Source: Budorcas taxicolor (taxonomy: Eukaryota; Chordata; Mammalia; Artiodactyla; Bovidae). Taken from it: a stretch of DNA of 64,000 bases. The position numbers and the translations under genes are program-made. Below are positions 43,883 to 54,692 of this stretch, piece by piece. The stretch is taken from contig NC_068933.1 of NCBI RefSeq assembly GCF_023091745.1, forward strand, positions 23,688,001 through 23,752,000, given 5' to 3'. The notes beneath the pieces were generated by a model. That model had not been told where the DNA came from, ran no database searches, and saw only the letters and a program-made list of their open reading frames with translations. Position 1 is the first letter of the stretch. The number at the start of each line of letters is the position of its first letter.

Positions 43883-44959
43883 CTCCTAGCCATATAAATG
43901 TAAACTCTCATGCCTAGTTTCTCATGCTCAGCTCCTAAGGGTTAAAGAGAGGCATGGATAGTCAGGAAGCACCCAGGGACTCTCAGAGGTGAGGGTAAGG
44001 GACACACTGAATCATTTCCACGGGCCTTTATATACAAGTTACCCCCAGGCTACAGCAGGCGTCCTGTGCAACATGGCCAAAGAGTCACAAATAAGCATGA
44101 ACTGATCATGAAGGATTTACAGATTAACAATGCTGAAAAGATTTTTCTAGGGCTGGTCCATGCCTTATTTCACAGATAAGAAAAAGGAGTGCTGAAAACA
44201 CAATGAGGACTGCCCTGTACAATATAAATAATGTAAGAGCCACATCTGGAGCCTGGCTTTCCTCACTGCAGGAATACGTGTAAAACCAGAAAATATACTG
44301 AACAGGCAGGACTCTTGGGATGTTATCTTAGAGCTGAGTTTATTTTTTGTCTCCCACTGTTTCGGGATATTTGCTCCACAGTGGAAGCTCTTCCCTTACC
44401 TCCGAAGGAAAAATACATTTACTTTTTAATCAGCAGGTTCTTGATGTAGTAATTTGCAGGGTCCAGAGCTACATAATAAGCAAAGCTTCAATCCACCTTA
44501 GAGTAAACATCTCATACCGTCTTTCCTTCCCCTTGCTCCCACACCCAGGCTGGGCCTGCTGAGGTCCGACCCCTTCAAATGGGAAAGGAGGGAGGAGTCA
44601 TTTCCTCTCTTTTCTGCTCCTCCCGCAGTGGTGTCTGATCTTATGATGCTGTGGTTTATAATACAAAATATATATTGGGTCTTCATCCCTGGTTCTTGCA
44701 CAGAGTTCCTAAAACCCTTGAAATTTCCTAAATGATAAGAGTGAGAAGGTGTGTTTTTGTAATGTTGATCACATGACTTTTGGATGCATCTAAGGATGAG
44801 GACTGGTTGCCAGGGAACCAGCCATGTGATCAGAGGATGGGCATTCACATTCCTCCCATCTTACCTTACCCCAAGAAAGGGAGCGGGACTAGAGATTGAA
44901 TCAATTGTTGAAAGCCAATGCTTTAATCAACCATGCCTATCCAATGAAACTTCCATAGA
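43883..44959. other. Unassigned stretch
   Basis: No gene or repeat recognised. A 116-codon frame at 44498-44848 (-) has no motif. Confidence 0.3.
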
Positions 44960-45545
44960 ACCCCAAAAGAGAGAGCTTCAGGGCTGGTGAACACATAGAA
45001 ATTTGGGGAGAATGGTGCACCTGGAGAGGGCATGGAGGCTCCAAGTCCTTTCCTCATGCCTGGTCCTGCACATCTCTCCCACCTGGCTGTTCCTGAGTTG
45101 TTTTCTTTTATGTGTGTGTGTGTTAGTCACTCGGTTGTGTCCGACTCCCCGTGACCCCATGGACCTCACCCCACCAGGTTCCCCTGTCCATGGAATTCTC
45201 CAGGCAAGAATACTGGAGTGGGTTGCCATTTCCTCCTCCAGGGATATTCTTTTATAAGAAATAGGTAATCTGGTAAGTAAAACATTCCTTTGAGTTCTGT
45301 GAGCTATTCTAGTGAATTAACAGAACCCATGGAGGGGGTTGTTGGAACTTCAGATCTGCAGCCGGTGGATCAGAAGTACAGGGAATAAACTTGCTGCTGG
45401 AGCCTGGGAGAGGGGGGCAGGCAGTCTTGAAAGACTGAACCCCCAGTCTATGGGATCTGTGACTGTTTCCGGGTGGATAGAGTCAGGGCTGACCTGGCTG
45501 GTAGGACAGCCAGCTGGCGATGGAGAATTGCCTGTGGGTCTGGAA
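44960..45545 (+). repeat. LTR-like interspersed repeat, copy 2
   Basis: Same ordered blocks as copy 1 at 34345-34795: cacctggctgttcctgagttg, gagttctgtgag (45294), catggaggggg-ttgttggaac (about 45329), cgggtggatagagtcag and agccagctggc. It carries a Bov-tA at 45112-45246, which splits it after the ctgttcctgagttg block. Confidence 0.65.
45112..45246 (-). mobile_element. BOV-A unit (Bov-tA part) inside LTR-like repeat
   Basis: A (TG)n run then the complement of the BOV-A unit, ending tttcctcctccaggga; the tRNA head is missing. A 9-base duplication, TTCTTTTAT, is at 45103-45111 and 45247-45255. Confidence 0.92.
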
Positions 45546-46807
45546 TGCACCCCATCCCCCATTCCCCCCCACCCCCACCTTTGATGGTCAGTATCATATA
45601 GACTTGGTTAAGTTAGTGCAGGGACAGCAAGGAGTAAAAGGCAGTGGAGAGTTTTTACTTGAACTGTAACAGTTTAAGGTGGTTTCACGCTCTCTGAGTT
45701 CACTCTTTCCCTCCTGAGGCACTTCTGAGAGTTTCTGAGACTCTTTCCCAGGGTTCAGCAAACATGTTCTGTAAAAGGCCAGGTAGCATTAATAAGCATA
45801 TGAGGCTTTGCAGGCCCTACGGCCTCTGTTGCAACTACTCTGCATTATAACACATCAAAGAGTGGGTACACCATGTTCCATAAACACGCACAGCAGGCTG
45901 CAGGCCTGCTGGCCTCAGTTTGCCAGTCTCTCAACTCTCCAGCCTTGGGCTGCCCTTGACCATGGCAAAGGACTTTATTTTGTGGCTGTTCATGCCCCTT
46001 TCAGGCCTTTGGAAAGAGCAGAGCCCCTCAACATCTCCTCTTCTGAAGCCCAGGGCTTTCCTGGAGGCCGCCTAAACAGGCCCTAAGGAAAGCTTTCATT
46101 CCTTCTCTTGGTCTAGGCGCACCAGGTCAGGCCCATGGACACACTCACAAATCAGTCCACACCCTGCACCCAAACTGAGCAGCCAGCCCTCATCCTGGCA
46201 ATCTCTGTGCACGCTGCTGGCCAAACAGCTGGCCAGGCAGTTCTGGACCTTAGATTCCTCAGGCATGAGTCAAATCCAAGCCCACTCTGTCTAGCTAGAT
46301 GTGGGGGACAGGTGTTCTGAGTGGTCCTGCAAACACCCTCTTCCCTTCCGCCACTTGAGGTAAGAGGCGTGGGTAGAGCTCGTAACACGCTGATAGCCAT
46401 CTCCAAACAAATCATCTCTTCAAACGCCATCCATCTCTAACAAAGCGACCTCTCTGACCTTTAGTAGATGAATCATCTGACATGCTTTCCCATTTCCACA
46501 GGAGAGTCAGTCTTACAATGCACGGGAACATGGCATCTTACCGTTTTCACACCTCAGACAAACCAAGACAGGGGATGCCCATTTCACCTTGTGGGAATAA
46601 AGCGCCATCCCAGGACCACGCTCAGTGACGTCAGCCCCTGTGCTTCTCTGCCTTCCCTCTGAGCTCCCCAGCATGCCTCAAAATTGGGTCATCGAGCTCT
46701 CTCACATAAACTTAAATTTTTATTGTGATGAGACTCTAAAAGGTGTGATGAACACAGGCCACAAATGAACGAATGAATGCTCACAATCTCCCTTTTTTCT
46801 TTTACAG
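45546..46807. other. Unassigned stretch
   Basis: C-rich run at 45556-45580. Several frames of 60-92 codons, none with a known motif. It ends in the polypyrimidine tract of the acceptor at 46807. Confidence 0.3.
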
Positions 46808-47001
46808 CACATGTGAAACGTCAAAGAGGCACTGCCAGGAAGAAAGAGGACAGATTCAAGGGGAGGAGGAGGAGGAAGAGTCACGAGAAAGTCGGGTGGA
46901 GGGGGCAAGAGTGCAGAGTGGGGGACAGGGAGCCTGCTGTAGCGGAGACCCTGGGGCCAAGGATGGGGAGGAAGGATTTTAGGATGTGTGGCTGTGTGTG
47001 A
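46808..47001 (+). CDS. Candidate terminal exon with strong acceptor
   Basis: A near-perfect acceptor (tctcccttttttcttttacag, AG at 46806-46807) precedes an open frame of about 64 codons to a TGA at 46999. It starts HVKRQRGTARKKEDRFKGRR, a very basic stretch, and ends CGCV. A second frame, Glu-rich (GEEEEEES), is open to 46982. Strong acceptors also occur by chance, and no upstream partner exon was found. I do not recognise a protein. No function claimed. Confidence 0.22.
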
Positions 47002-47425
47002 TGCACTCATTTAAAACACTGAACTCTTCTCCCAAGAAAAGCCTCAAGAAATATCTCTATGACTCTTTCCTTTTCTGGCCCTTAACCGTTATTTCCAGAG
47101 GGGCTCCCACCAGGCCACGTGGGAAACTCTGCACAGTCACTTCTCTGTCTCGCCTTTCTACCTCCTTCTTTTGGTCAAAACAAAGCTCCCATCACATTCC
47201 TTTGTACACACAGATACTTGGTGAGGGACATGCAGATTTTCATAGAGGTGTTCAAAACCCAGCCCCATCCCTTAAGGACTTGCTAATAAGTAGAACTGTT
47301 TGATAACAGAATGATATGCCTGGTTAGGTCATGATTTGCCCATAATATTGGCAATATTCAAAGAGTAACTGCATCTGGATCATCTCCAAGTTATTATTAG
47401 GAGTCCCTTCACTGGATGAGAATTT
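47002..47425. other. Unassigned stretch
   Basis: No gene or repeat recognised. Confidence 0.25.
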
Positions 47426-47435
47426 AGATGTCAAG

Positions 47436-47653
47436 CTTGCTTGCTTTGCTTCAGTCATGTCCAATGCTTTGCAACCCTATGGACTGTAGCCCGCCAGGCT
47501 CCTATGTCCATGGGGTTTCCAGGCAAGGATACTGGAGTGGGTTGCCATTTCCTTCTCCAGGGGATCTTCCTGACCCAGGAATCAAACCCACATCTCTTGT
47601 GTCTTCTGCATTGGCAGGCGGGTTCTTTACCACTAGTGCCACCTGGGAGGCCC
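47436..47653 (-). mobile_element. Bov-tA SINE
   Basis: Full element on the - strand with a 10-base target-site duplication, AGATGTCAAG, at 47426-47435 and 47654-47663. Confidence 0.95.
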
Positions 47654-47841
47654 AGATGTCAAGGCCATCAGGATATCTGCAATTCTAGGTTTGCTATTCT
47701 AAGATTGTTGCTTACTGCCCATCTACACACTTAGAGATGTGAAAAGAATTCTTTTGGGGGGGGCAGTTAATCATGGTACATTGATTAGACCATGTTATTT
47801 ATAAACTAGAAAAAGAGAGTGGACGAAAGATGTCAAAGCAG

Positions 47842-47962
47842 GAAATTGCCCTGTGGTCCAGTGGTTAGGACTTCGCACTTTCACTGCTGAGGGCCCAAAT
47901 TCAATCCCTGATAGGGGAACTAAGATCCCACAAGTCACAGGGAATAAAGATATCTTAAAAAA
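47842..47962 (+). mobile_element. CHR-type SINE
   Basis: aattgccctgtggtccagtg head, B-box-like AATTCAATCCCTGA, ggggaactaagatcccacaa and a short A-rich end. Confidence 0.88.
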
Positions 47963-49159
47963 AGATATCTACGCAGAGCTACTCTTTTGCCTTACATGAT
48001 TATTCTTCTCTCTTAAATAATATTTTGGTTTGGGACAAGACATTCATTTTGGACTCTTTATACTCTTGGCTTATCTACTTAGAACTGAATGTCAAACCTT
48101 TTGCTATCCACATTTAATAACAGAGCAGAGGCTGTCCCAAGGCCATGGGAGTGATGAATGGACCCTGTCCTGGCGTTGTGGTGTGTGGGACAAGGTGCCC
48201 TGTGTGCCATCACTCAATGCCCTACTTCCTCTTCAAGGAGATGAGTCTGGCAGGTTTTTTTTTTTTTTTTTTTTTATCACTTCCTGGCTTCCCGTCACAT
48301 ACTATTCATCAGGGCAGGATAAATGACAGGATGTATACCGAGTTATGAGTAATACTCTTTCCCTAAGAGCACCTAATCTTTTATTTGGTTGCTGTTACCC
48401 TATCATTAGCATGTCTTACCAGGACAAGAGGTCTGCCTAGTGAAAGAGCTGACATATTTGTGAGGAAATAAAGTTGCAACCAAGGTAACTAATTTCATTT
48501 GCAGAAAATATAGGACTTAGAAGAAGCAAAAAAAAAAAATAAATAAAAAATCCAAGACCATCTAAATGCTTTTAAAAGCTTAGTTACACTCTCACATTTA
48601 AAAATACAATGTTATATAAGCTATGCTTATGCAAACCATATGTGATTTCCAAATCCATTCCCTCCTCTGTAAATGAAGCAGTGTATACCTCTGTGCTCTC
48701 TCCACCTAACAATTTGATATGAACCCACGCATTATGAACACAGAAACAATTAATTCTAGAAAATGTAACCATCAATCACTGGCATTTAAATGTGTTTATG
48801 TATACATATATTTGTATTTTACCATGCAAAAGCAGTAAGTCAAATATTAAAAAGCACTTTTCCTGTCATATGGAAATTAATTGGCAAAGTGACTTTGCCT
48901 CTGCTGGTTCCCAGTGACATGAAGACCCTTCCAGTTGAGCCAGGTCTGGTCAACTAGCCTTCTGTTGCTGATGCTCCTCTGTCTTCCTGAACATTCCCAA
49001 TCACACTCTCCCATTTCCCACTTTGTTTCTAAGCCTTCTTCTTCCATTTGTAACTTCATGGGGACACAGTCTGGAATCTTGCAGCTCTTTATACAGTTTT
49101 ATTATCTCTTGGGAGAAAAGCAACTTTAAAGAGAGAGATGAAACCATACCCTGTAACTT
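47963..49159. other. Unassigned, with T21 run
   Basis: A 21-base T-run lies at 48255-48275, which could be the complement of an unrecognised retroposon tail. Otherwise no gene or repeat recognised. A frame at 48030-48326 (+) runs through it and is not credible. Confidence 0.25.
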
Positions 49160-49171
49160 ACAAGGCACATT

Positions 49172-49702
49172 CAGTTCAGTTCAGTTCAGTTCATTTCAGT
49201 TCAGTCACTCAGTCGTGTCCAACTCTTTGTGACCCCATGAATCGCAGCATGCTAGGCCTCCCTGTCCATCACCATCTCCCGGAGTTCACTCAAACTCACA
49301 TCCATTGAGTCGGTGATGCCATCCAGCCATCTCATCCTCGGTCATCCCCTTCTCCTCCTGCCCCCAATCCCTCCCAGCATCAGAGTCTTTTCCAATGAGT
49401 CAGCTCTTCGCATGAGGTGGCCAAAGTACTGGAGTTTCAGCTTTAGCATCATTCCTTCCAAAGAACACCCAGGGCTGATCGCCTTCAGAATGGACTGGTT
49501 GGATCTCTTTGCAGTCCAAGGGACTCTCAAGAGTCTTCTCCAACACCACAGTTCAAAAGCATCAATTCTTCGGTGCTCAGCTTTCTTCACAGTCCAACTC
49601 TCATATCCATACATGACCACTGGAAAAACCATAGCCTTGACTAGACAGACCTTTGTTGGCAAAGTAATGTCTCTGCTTTTCAGTATGCTATCGAGATTGG
49701 TC
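49172..49702 (-). mobile_element. BovB LINE (RTE), 3' 0.5 kb, antisense
   Basis: Begins on the + with five TTCAG-type pentamers (49171-49200), the complement of the BovB tail repeat, and extends to gctatcgagattggtc. A 12-base target-site duplication, ACAAGGCACATT, is at 49160-49171 and 49703-49714. A - strand frame of 123 codons (49342-49713) covers the post-RT region. 5'-truncated. Confidence 0.96.
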
Positions 49703-49714
49703 ACAAGGCACATT

Positions 49715-51524
49715 AGGCAGAAACAAAACGATTAACTGAAACCCTCAAACCTGCCTCCAAGAGTACCAGGGAAAGCACAGGAGTGCAAACAACTTGCTAA
49801 ACACCCTTTCAGCTGAGCAAGGTGCAGGCACACTGAGGGACTAGAATAACCCATAGTGAACTTTGGATGTCACAGGCTGAAAATCCATAGCATGGAACCA
49901 TGGAACACCCTCACCCCCACCCCAAAACTGCAAAGAATCACACCTGCACAGGCAACTCTTTTTTCCAACAGTCATCTCTGAGCATGCTCACCCTCCTTGC
50001 TCCCTATGACCACAATACCCCACGCAAAAGCTGATCAGGGAGTTAGATCTGAGCATTGCCCCCATATCCTAGCTTGGCTGCCCTACAAAACAGCCTTTTC
50101 TCTCTCTGAGAATGGTCTTACCGTTGCCTTGGTGCCTGGTCTTCATGCAACCAGCAATGAGCCCACTTGCTTCACTACAGAGAGATAGTTATTCCCCCTC
50201 ATTCCCTTTATCTTTATTACCAGGGGCCTCTTTCTCCTTCTCTATTTCTCTAACCTTGCTGTCTCTTTAAAACTGTTAAAACAATTTTATTAAATCTAAA
50301 TACATGAAAAAATGCATCTTTTGGTTTACTACTTATGCAAAAATATTTAATCATTAGTCAGTGGGTAGGACTGAGACTGATAAATATTATCCTGTATTTT
50401 TCCCTCCTCTGTTGTGCAAGTTTCTGCTACCATTTGGGTACAACACAGGTATAGCAAAGAGCACTAGAATGGGTCTTAGAAGACCAAATTTGGGATTCCT
50501 GTTGAGCTCCTATTAACTCATTTCCCTTGTGCTATGCAAATTTAAGATAGATGCAGATAAGCCTATGTATGCACATGTACATGGATATACACACACTTTT
50601 ATGTGATCATGTCATCACTACAAATTTCATCCTCTCTTTTTGCTTTATTCAGCAGAAGTCAATAAAGACTTGTCTTGCCAAAACTTTTACACAACACAAG
50701 TTGATTTTTTTGAGGGTATAGTAGCACTGTTTTTCATTAGGCTTTCAAATAATTAATATTAGGAATCAGGGGTGTAGGATATGTATAATGATGTGCTGTC
50801 TGCAGGGGATGTCAGACATATGCTAACCCTCTGCTGTGTAAAGAGATCATCTCTAAATCCCCCTGAGTGACTGCTTAGCTCAAGTTTAGAGTCTCTTAAG
50901 CTTATATTTGATGCTAAACCAAATAGGCCCTTAGGGAAGAATTAAGAACAAGCCAGACAGTGTAAAACTCTTATTTTGTTAAAGTTGGATAGTATTTGTT
51001 GCATTAGGTATAACCAGGCTGATTACTCTGAATAATCTCTGCACACATAGCCACTGAAACAAAGTGAAGCAGGCACACAGGGGGACTACAGAGATTAAAT
51101 GCTTTCATCCTATTATTTGCCATACAGAGGGCTGCCCTTTCATAAAGCAGAATGTCACTCAGATTAATAGACAAGGTCATGTCTCTAAGACCACAGTGAA
51201 TCAAAATCAGGGGTTGAGGGGAGAGGTGAGGAGCAAATCATGACCCAAATGCCATAAACTTCCTTTTCGTATTTTCAAGTTTTGGATTTTATCCACAGAA
51301 AGGCTACTATTATTCAAACAATAGGAAATAGAAACGAGGCATCAGTATTTAGCAAAACCTTAAGGAAACCAACAGCAGCAAACATTTCTAAGAAACATTG
51401 TTTAAACACTAACTCTTTTTTAGGTTGGTATCATGATGACCTAAAATGTGTTTCTTCATTTTAAGGAAGCTATTATTTGTGAACATTTTTTTTTCTGTTA
51501 AAACACAGATTTTGCCTAAATTCT
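49715..51524. other. Unassigned stretch, no gene recognised
   Basis: About 1.8 kb, AT-rich, with no recognisable repeat or exon. Longest frames are 60-66 codons. Confidence 0.3.
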
Positions 51525-51529
51525 AAGTT

Positions 51530-51746
51530 GCATGTGCATGCTCAGTTGTGTTGGACTCGTTGTGACCCCATGGACTGTAACCCGCCAGGCTCTTCTGTCC
51601 ATGGAGATTCTCCAGACAAGAGTACTGGAGTGGTTTGCTCTGCCCTCCTCCAGGGCATCTTGCTGACCCAGGGATCGAAACTGCAACTCTTGTGTCTTCT
51701 GCATTGGCAGGCAGGTTCTTTACCAGCTGCACCACCTGGGAAGCCC
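51530..51746 (-). mobile_element. Bov-tA SINE
   Basis: gcatgtgcatgctcagttgt start, ccagctgcaccacctgggaa end on the + strand. A CTAAGTT block flanks it (about 51523 and 51746). Confidence 0.93.
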
Positions 51747-51910
51747 TAAGTTAAATTAAATTCTAAGTTAAAGCAATGCAAATACTTCTCCATAAGGCTA
51801 ATTGATTTTTTTTTTAAATTAGAGGTTACAAATTCAGTAATCACTTGTACTTATTGCTTGTGTCACTTTTTTTTTTTCAGGGACTCTTTGGAGTTTGTTC
51901 TTATAATACT

Positions 51911-52124
51911 TGGGCTTCCCAGGTGGCACAATGGTAAAGAATTCACCTGCAAACACAGGAGCCGCAAGAGACACAGTTTCAATCCCTGGGTCGGGAAGAT
52001 CCCCTGGAGGGCATAGCAACCCACTCCAGTATTCTTGCCTGGAGAATCCCCATGGACAGAGGAGCTTGGTGGGCTACAGTCCATGGGGTTGCAAAGAGTC
52101 AGACACGACTGAGTGACAAGCACT
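51911..52124 (+). mobile_element. Bov-tA SINE
   Basis: Head gggcttcccaggtggcacaa, B-box-like GTTTCAATCCCTGG and BOV-A unit to cacgactgagtgacaagcac. It lies 90 bases before the BovB copy. Confidence 0.93.
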
Positions 52125-52216
52125 TCACTTCTGTTTGGACACAGCTCTGCTGGATGCTTCAGTAACTGCCAGGTCTCACCACTGGTTTCAGCTACCACAG
52201 TGGGTTTTGTTTGGTA

Positions 52217-54206
52217 GAGTGCCCGATGAACTATGGATGGAGGTTTGTGACATTGTATAGGAGACAGGGATCAAGACCATCCCCATAGAAAAGAAATGCA
52301 AAAAAGCAAAATGGGTGTCTGAGGAGGCCTAACAAATAGCTGTGTAAAGAAGAGAAGTGAAAAGCAAAGGAGAAAAGGAAAGATATAAGCATCTGAATGC
52401 AGAGTTCCAAAGAATAGCAAGGAGAAATAAGAAAGTCTTCCTCAGCGATCAATGCAAGGAAATAGAGGAAAACAACAGAATAGGAAAGACTAGAGATCTC
52501 TTCAAGAAAATGAGAGATACCAAGGGAACATCTCATGCAAAGATGGGCTCGAAAAAGGACAGAAATGGTATGGACCTAACAGAGGCAGAAGATATTAAGA
52601 AGAGGTGGCAAGAATACACAGAAGAACGATACAAAAAAGATCTTCATGACCCAGATAATCATGATGGTGTGATCACTCACCTAGAGCCAGACATCCTGGA
52701 ATGTGAAGTCAAGTGGGCCTTAGAAAGCATCACTACGAACAAAGCTAGTGGAGGGGATGGCATTCCAGTTGAGCTATTTCAAATCCTGAAAGATGATGCT
52801 GTGAAAGTGCTGTGCTCAATATGCCAGCAAATTTGGAAAACTCAGCAGTGGCCACAGGACTGGAAAAGGTCCGTTTTCATTCCAATCCCAAAGAAAGGCA
52901 ATGCCAAACAATGCTCAAACTACCACGCAATTGCACTCATCTCACACGCTAGTAAAGTAATGCTCAAAATTCTCCAAGCCAGGCTTCAGCAATACATGAA
53001 CCGTGAACTCCCTGATGTTCAAGCTGGATTTAGAAAAGGCAGAGGAACCAGAGATCAAATTGCCAGCATCCACTGGATCATCGAAAAAGCAAGAGAGTTC
53101 CAGAAAAACATCTATTTCTGCTTTCTTGACTATGCCAAAGCCTTTGACTGTGTGGATCACAATAAACTGTGGAAAAATCTGAAAGAGATGGGAATCTCAG
53201 ACCACCTGACCTGCCTCTTGAGAAATCTATATGTAGGTTAGGAAGCAACAGTTAGAACTGGACATGGAAGAACAGACTGGTTCCAAATAGGAAAAGGAGT
53301 ACTTCAAGGCTGCATATTGTCACCCTGCTTATTCAACTTACATGTAGAGTACATCATGAGAAATGCTGGGCTGGAAGAAGCACAAGCTGGAATCAAGATT
53401 GCCAGGAGAAATATCAATAACCTCCGATATGCAGATGACACCATCCTTATGGCAGAAAGTGAAGAGGAACTAAAAAGCCTCTTGATGAAAGTGAAAGAGG
53501 AGAGTGAAAAAGTTGGCTTAAAGCTCAACATTCAGAAAATGAAGATCATGGCATCTGGTCCCATCACTTCATGGCAAATAGATGGGGAAACAGTGGAAAC
53601 AGTGTCAGACTTTTTTGGGGGGGGGCTCCAAAATCACTGCAGATGGTGATTGCAGCCATGAAATTAAAAGATGCTTACTCCTTGGAAGGAAAGTTATCAT
53701 CAACCTAGATAGCATATTAAAAAGCAGAGATACTACTTTGCCAACAAAGGTCCATCTAGTCAAGGCTATGATTTTTCCAGTGGTCATGTATGGATGTGAG
53801 AGTTGGACTGTGAAGAAAGCTGAGCGCCGAAGAATTGATGCTTTTGAACTGTGGTGTTGGAGAAGACTCTTGAGAGTCCCTTGGACTGCAAGGAGATCCA
53901 ACCAGTCCATCCTAAAGGAGATCAGTCCTGGGTGTTCATTGGAAGGACTGACACTGAAGCTGAAATTCCAGTACTTTGGCCACCTCATGCAAAGAGTTGA
54001 CTCATTGGAAAAGACTCTGATGCTGGGAGGGATTGGGGGCAGGAGGAGAAGGGGATGACCGAGGATGAGATGGCTGGATGGCTTCACTGACTCGACGGAC
54101 ATGAGTTTGAATGAATTCCGGGAGATGGTGATTGACAGGGAGGCCTGGCGTGCTGCGATTCATGGGGTCGCAAAAAGTCAGACACAACTGAGCGACTGGA
54201 CTGAGG
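52217..54206 (+). mobile_element. BovB LINE (RTE), best-preserved copy
   Basis: About 2 kb with the endonuclease part missing. The main frame (52357-53241, 294 codons) contains KASGGDGIPVELF, DVQAGFRKGRGTRDQ and FDCVDHNKLW. A TAG at 53239-53241 (the usual gtcagg is gttagg) stops it. Reading resumes with YADD intact at 53428-53439, continues to about 53620, then shifts at a run of nine G (about 53614-53622), and runs on to 54058. So one nonsense change and one indel separate it from an open RT region. The 3' end is gagcgactggactgagg. It cannot move on its own. Confidence 0.96.
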
Positions 54207-54439
54207 GTCCTGGTTGGGGCGTGCTGCCGCCCCTGGGTGCCATGCTGTGTGCACTGGGCGCCTGGCCGTACTCCTGCTGAGCACTGCCGAGCTGCGGCTG
54301 CCGTGGTCCTGGCCATGCTCTTGTTCCCTGTCAAGCCATTATTTCCCACTGTCCACTTCTGTCTCCTCCACCCAAGACACTCTGTGTCCTTGAGTTCTGC
54401 ATCCATGGGTCAAAATACTACCAAAAATTTTTTCAAAAA
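54207..54439. other. Unassigned, GC-rich
   Basis: Sequence ctgggcgcctggccgtactc and surroundings are GC-rich, with no recognised family. Confidence 0.25.
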
Positions 54440-54692
54440 TTTCCAAAAAGCCAAACTTGAATTTGCTATACACCTCATGACAACTATATATTTACATAGC
54501 ATTTCCATTGTATTGGGTATTATAAGTAATGGAAAGATGATTTAAATATATGGGAGGAGGTATGTAGGTCATATGCAAATATCACACCATTTTATATAAG
54601 GACTTGCCCACCCATGGATTTTGGTATCCAAGGGGTGTTCTGGAACCAGTCTCGTGTGGGTACGAAGGATAGCGAGGGATGACTGTACTTCA
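54440..54692 (-). mobile_element. MER2-like DNA transposon fragment
   Basis: The blocks ttacatagcatttccattgta, ggattttggtatccaaggg and tggaaccagtctcgtgtggg, then cgagggatgactgtac, match the layout of a Tigger-type MER2 end read in reverse (the element starts with a cagtc-cctcg-type inverted terminal repeat). These DNA transposons were active before the ruminant split. Confidence 0.75.
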
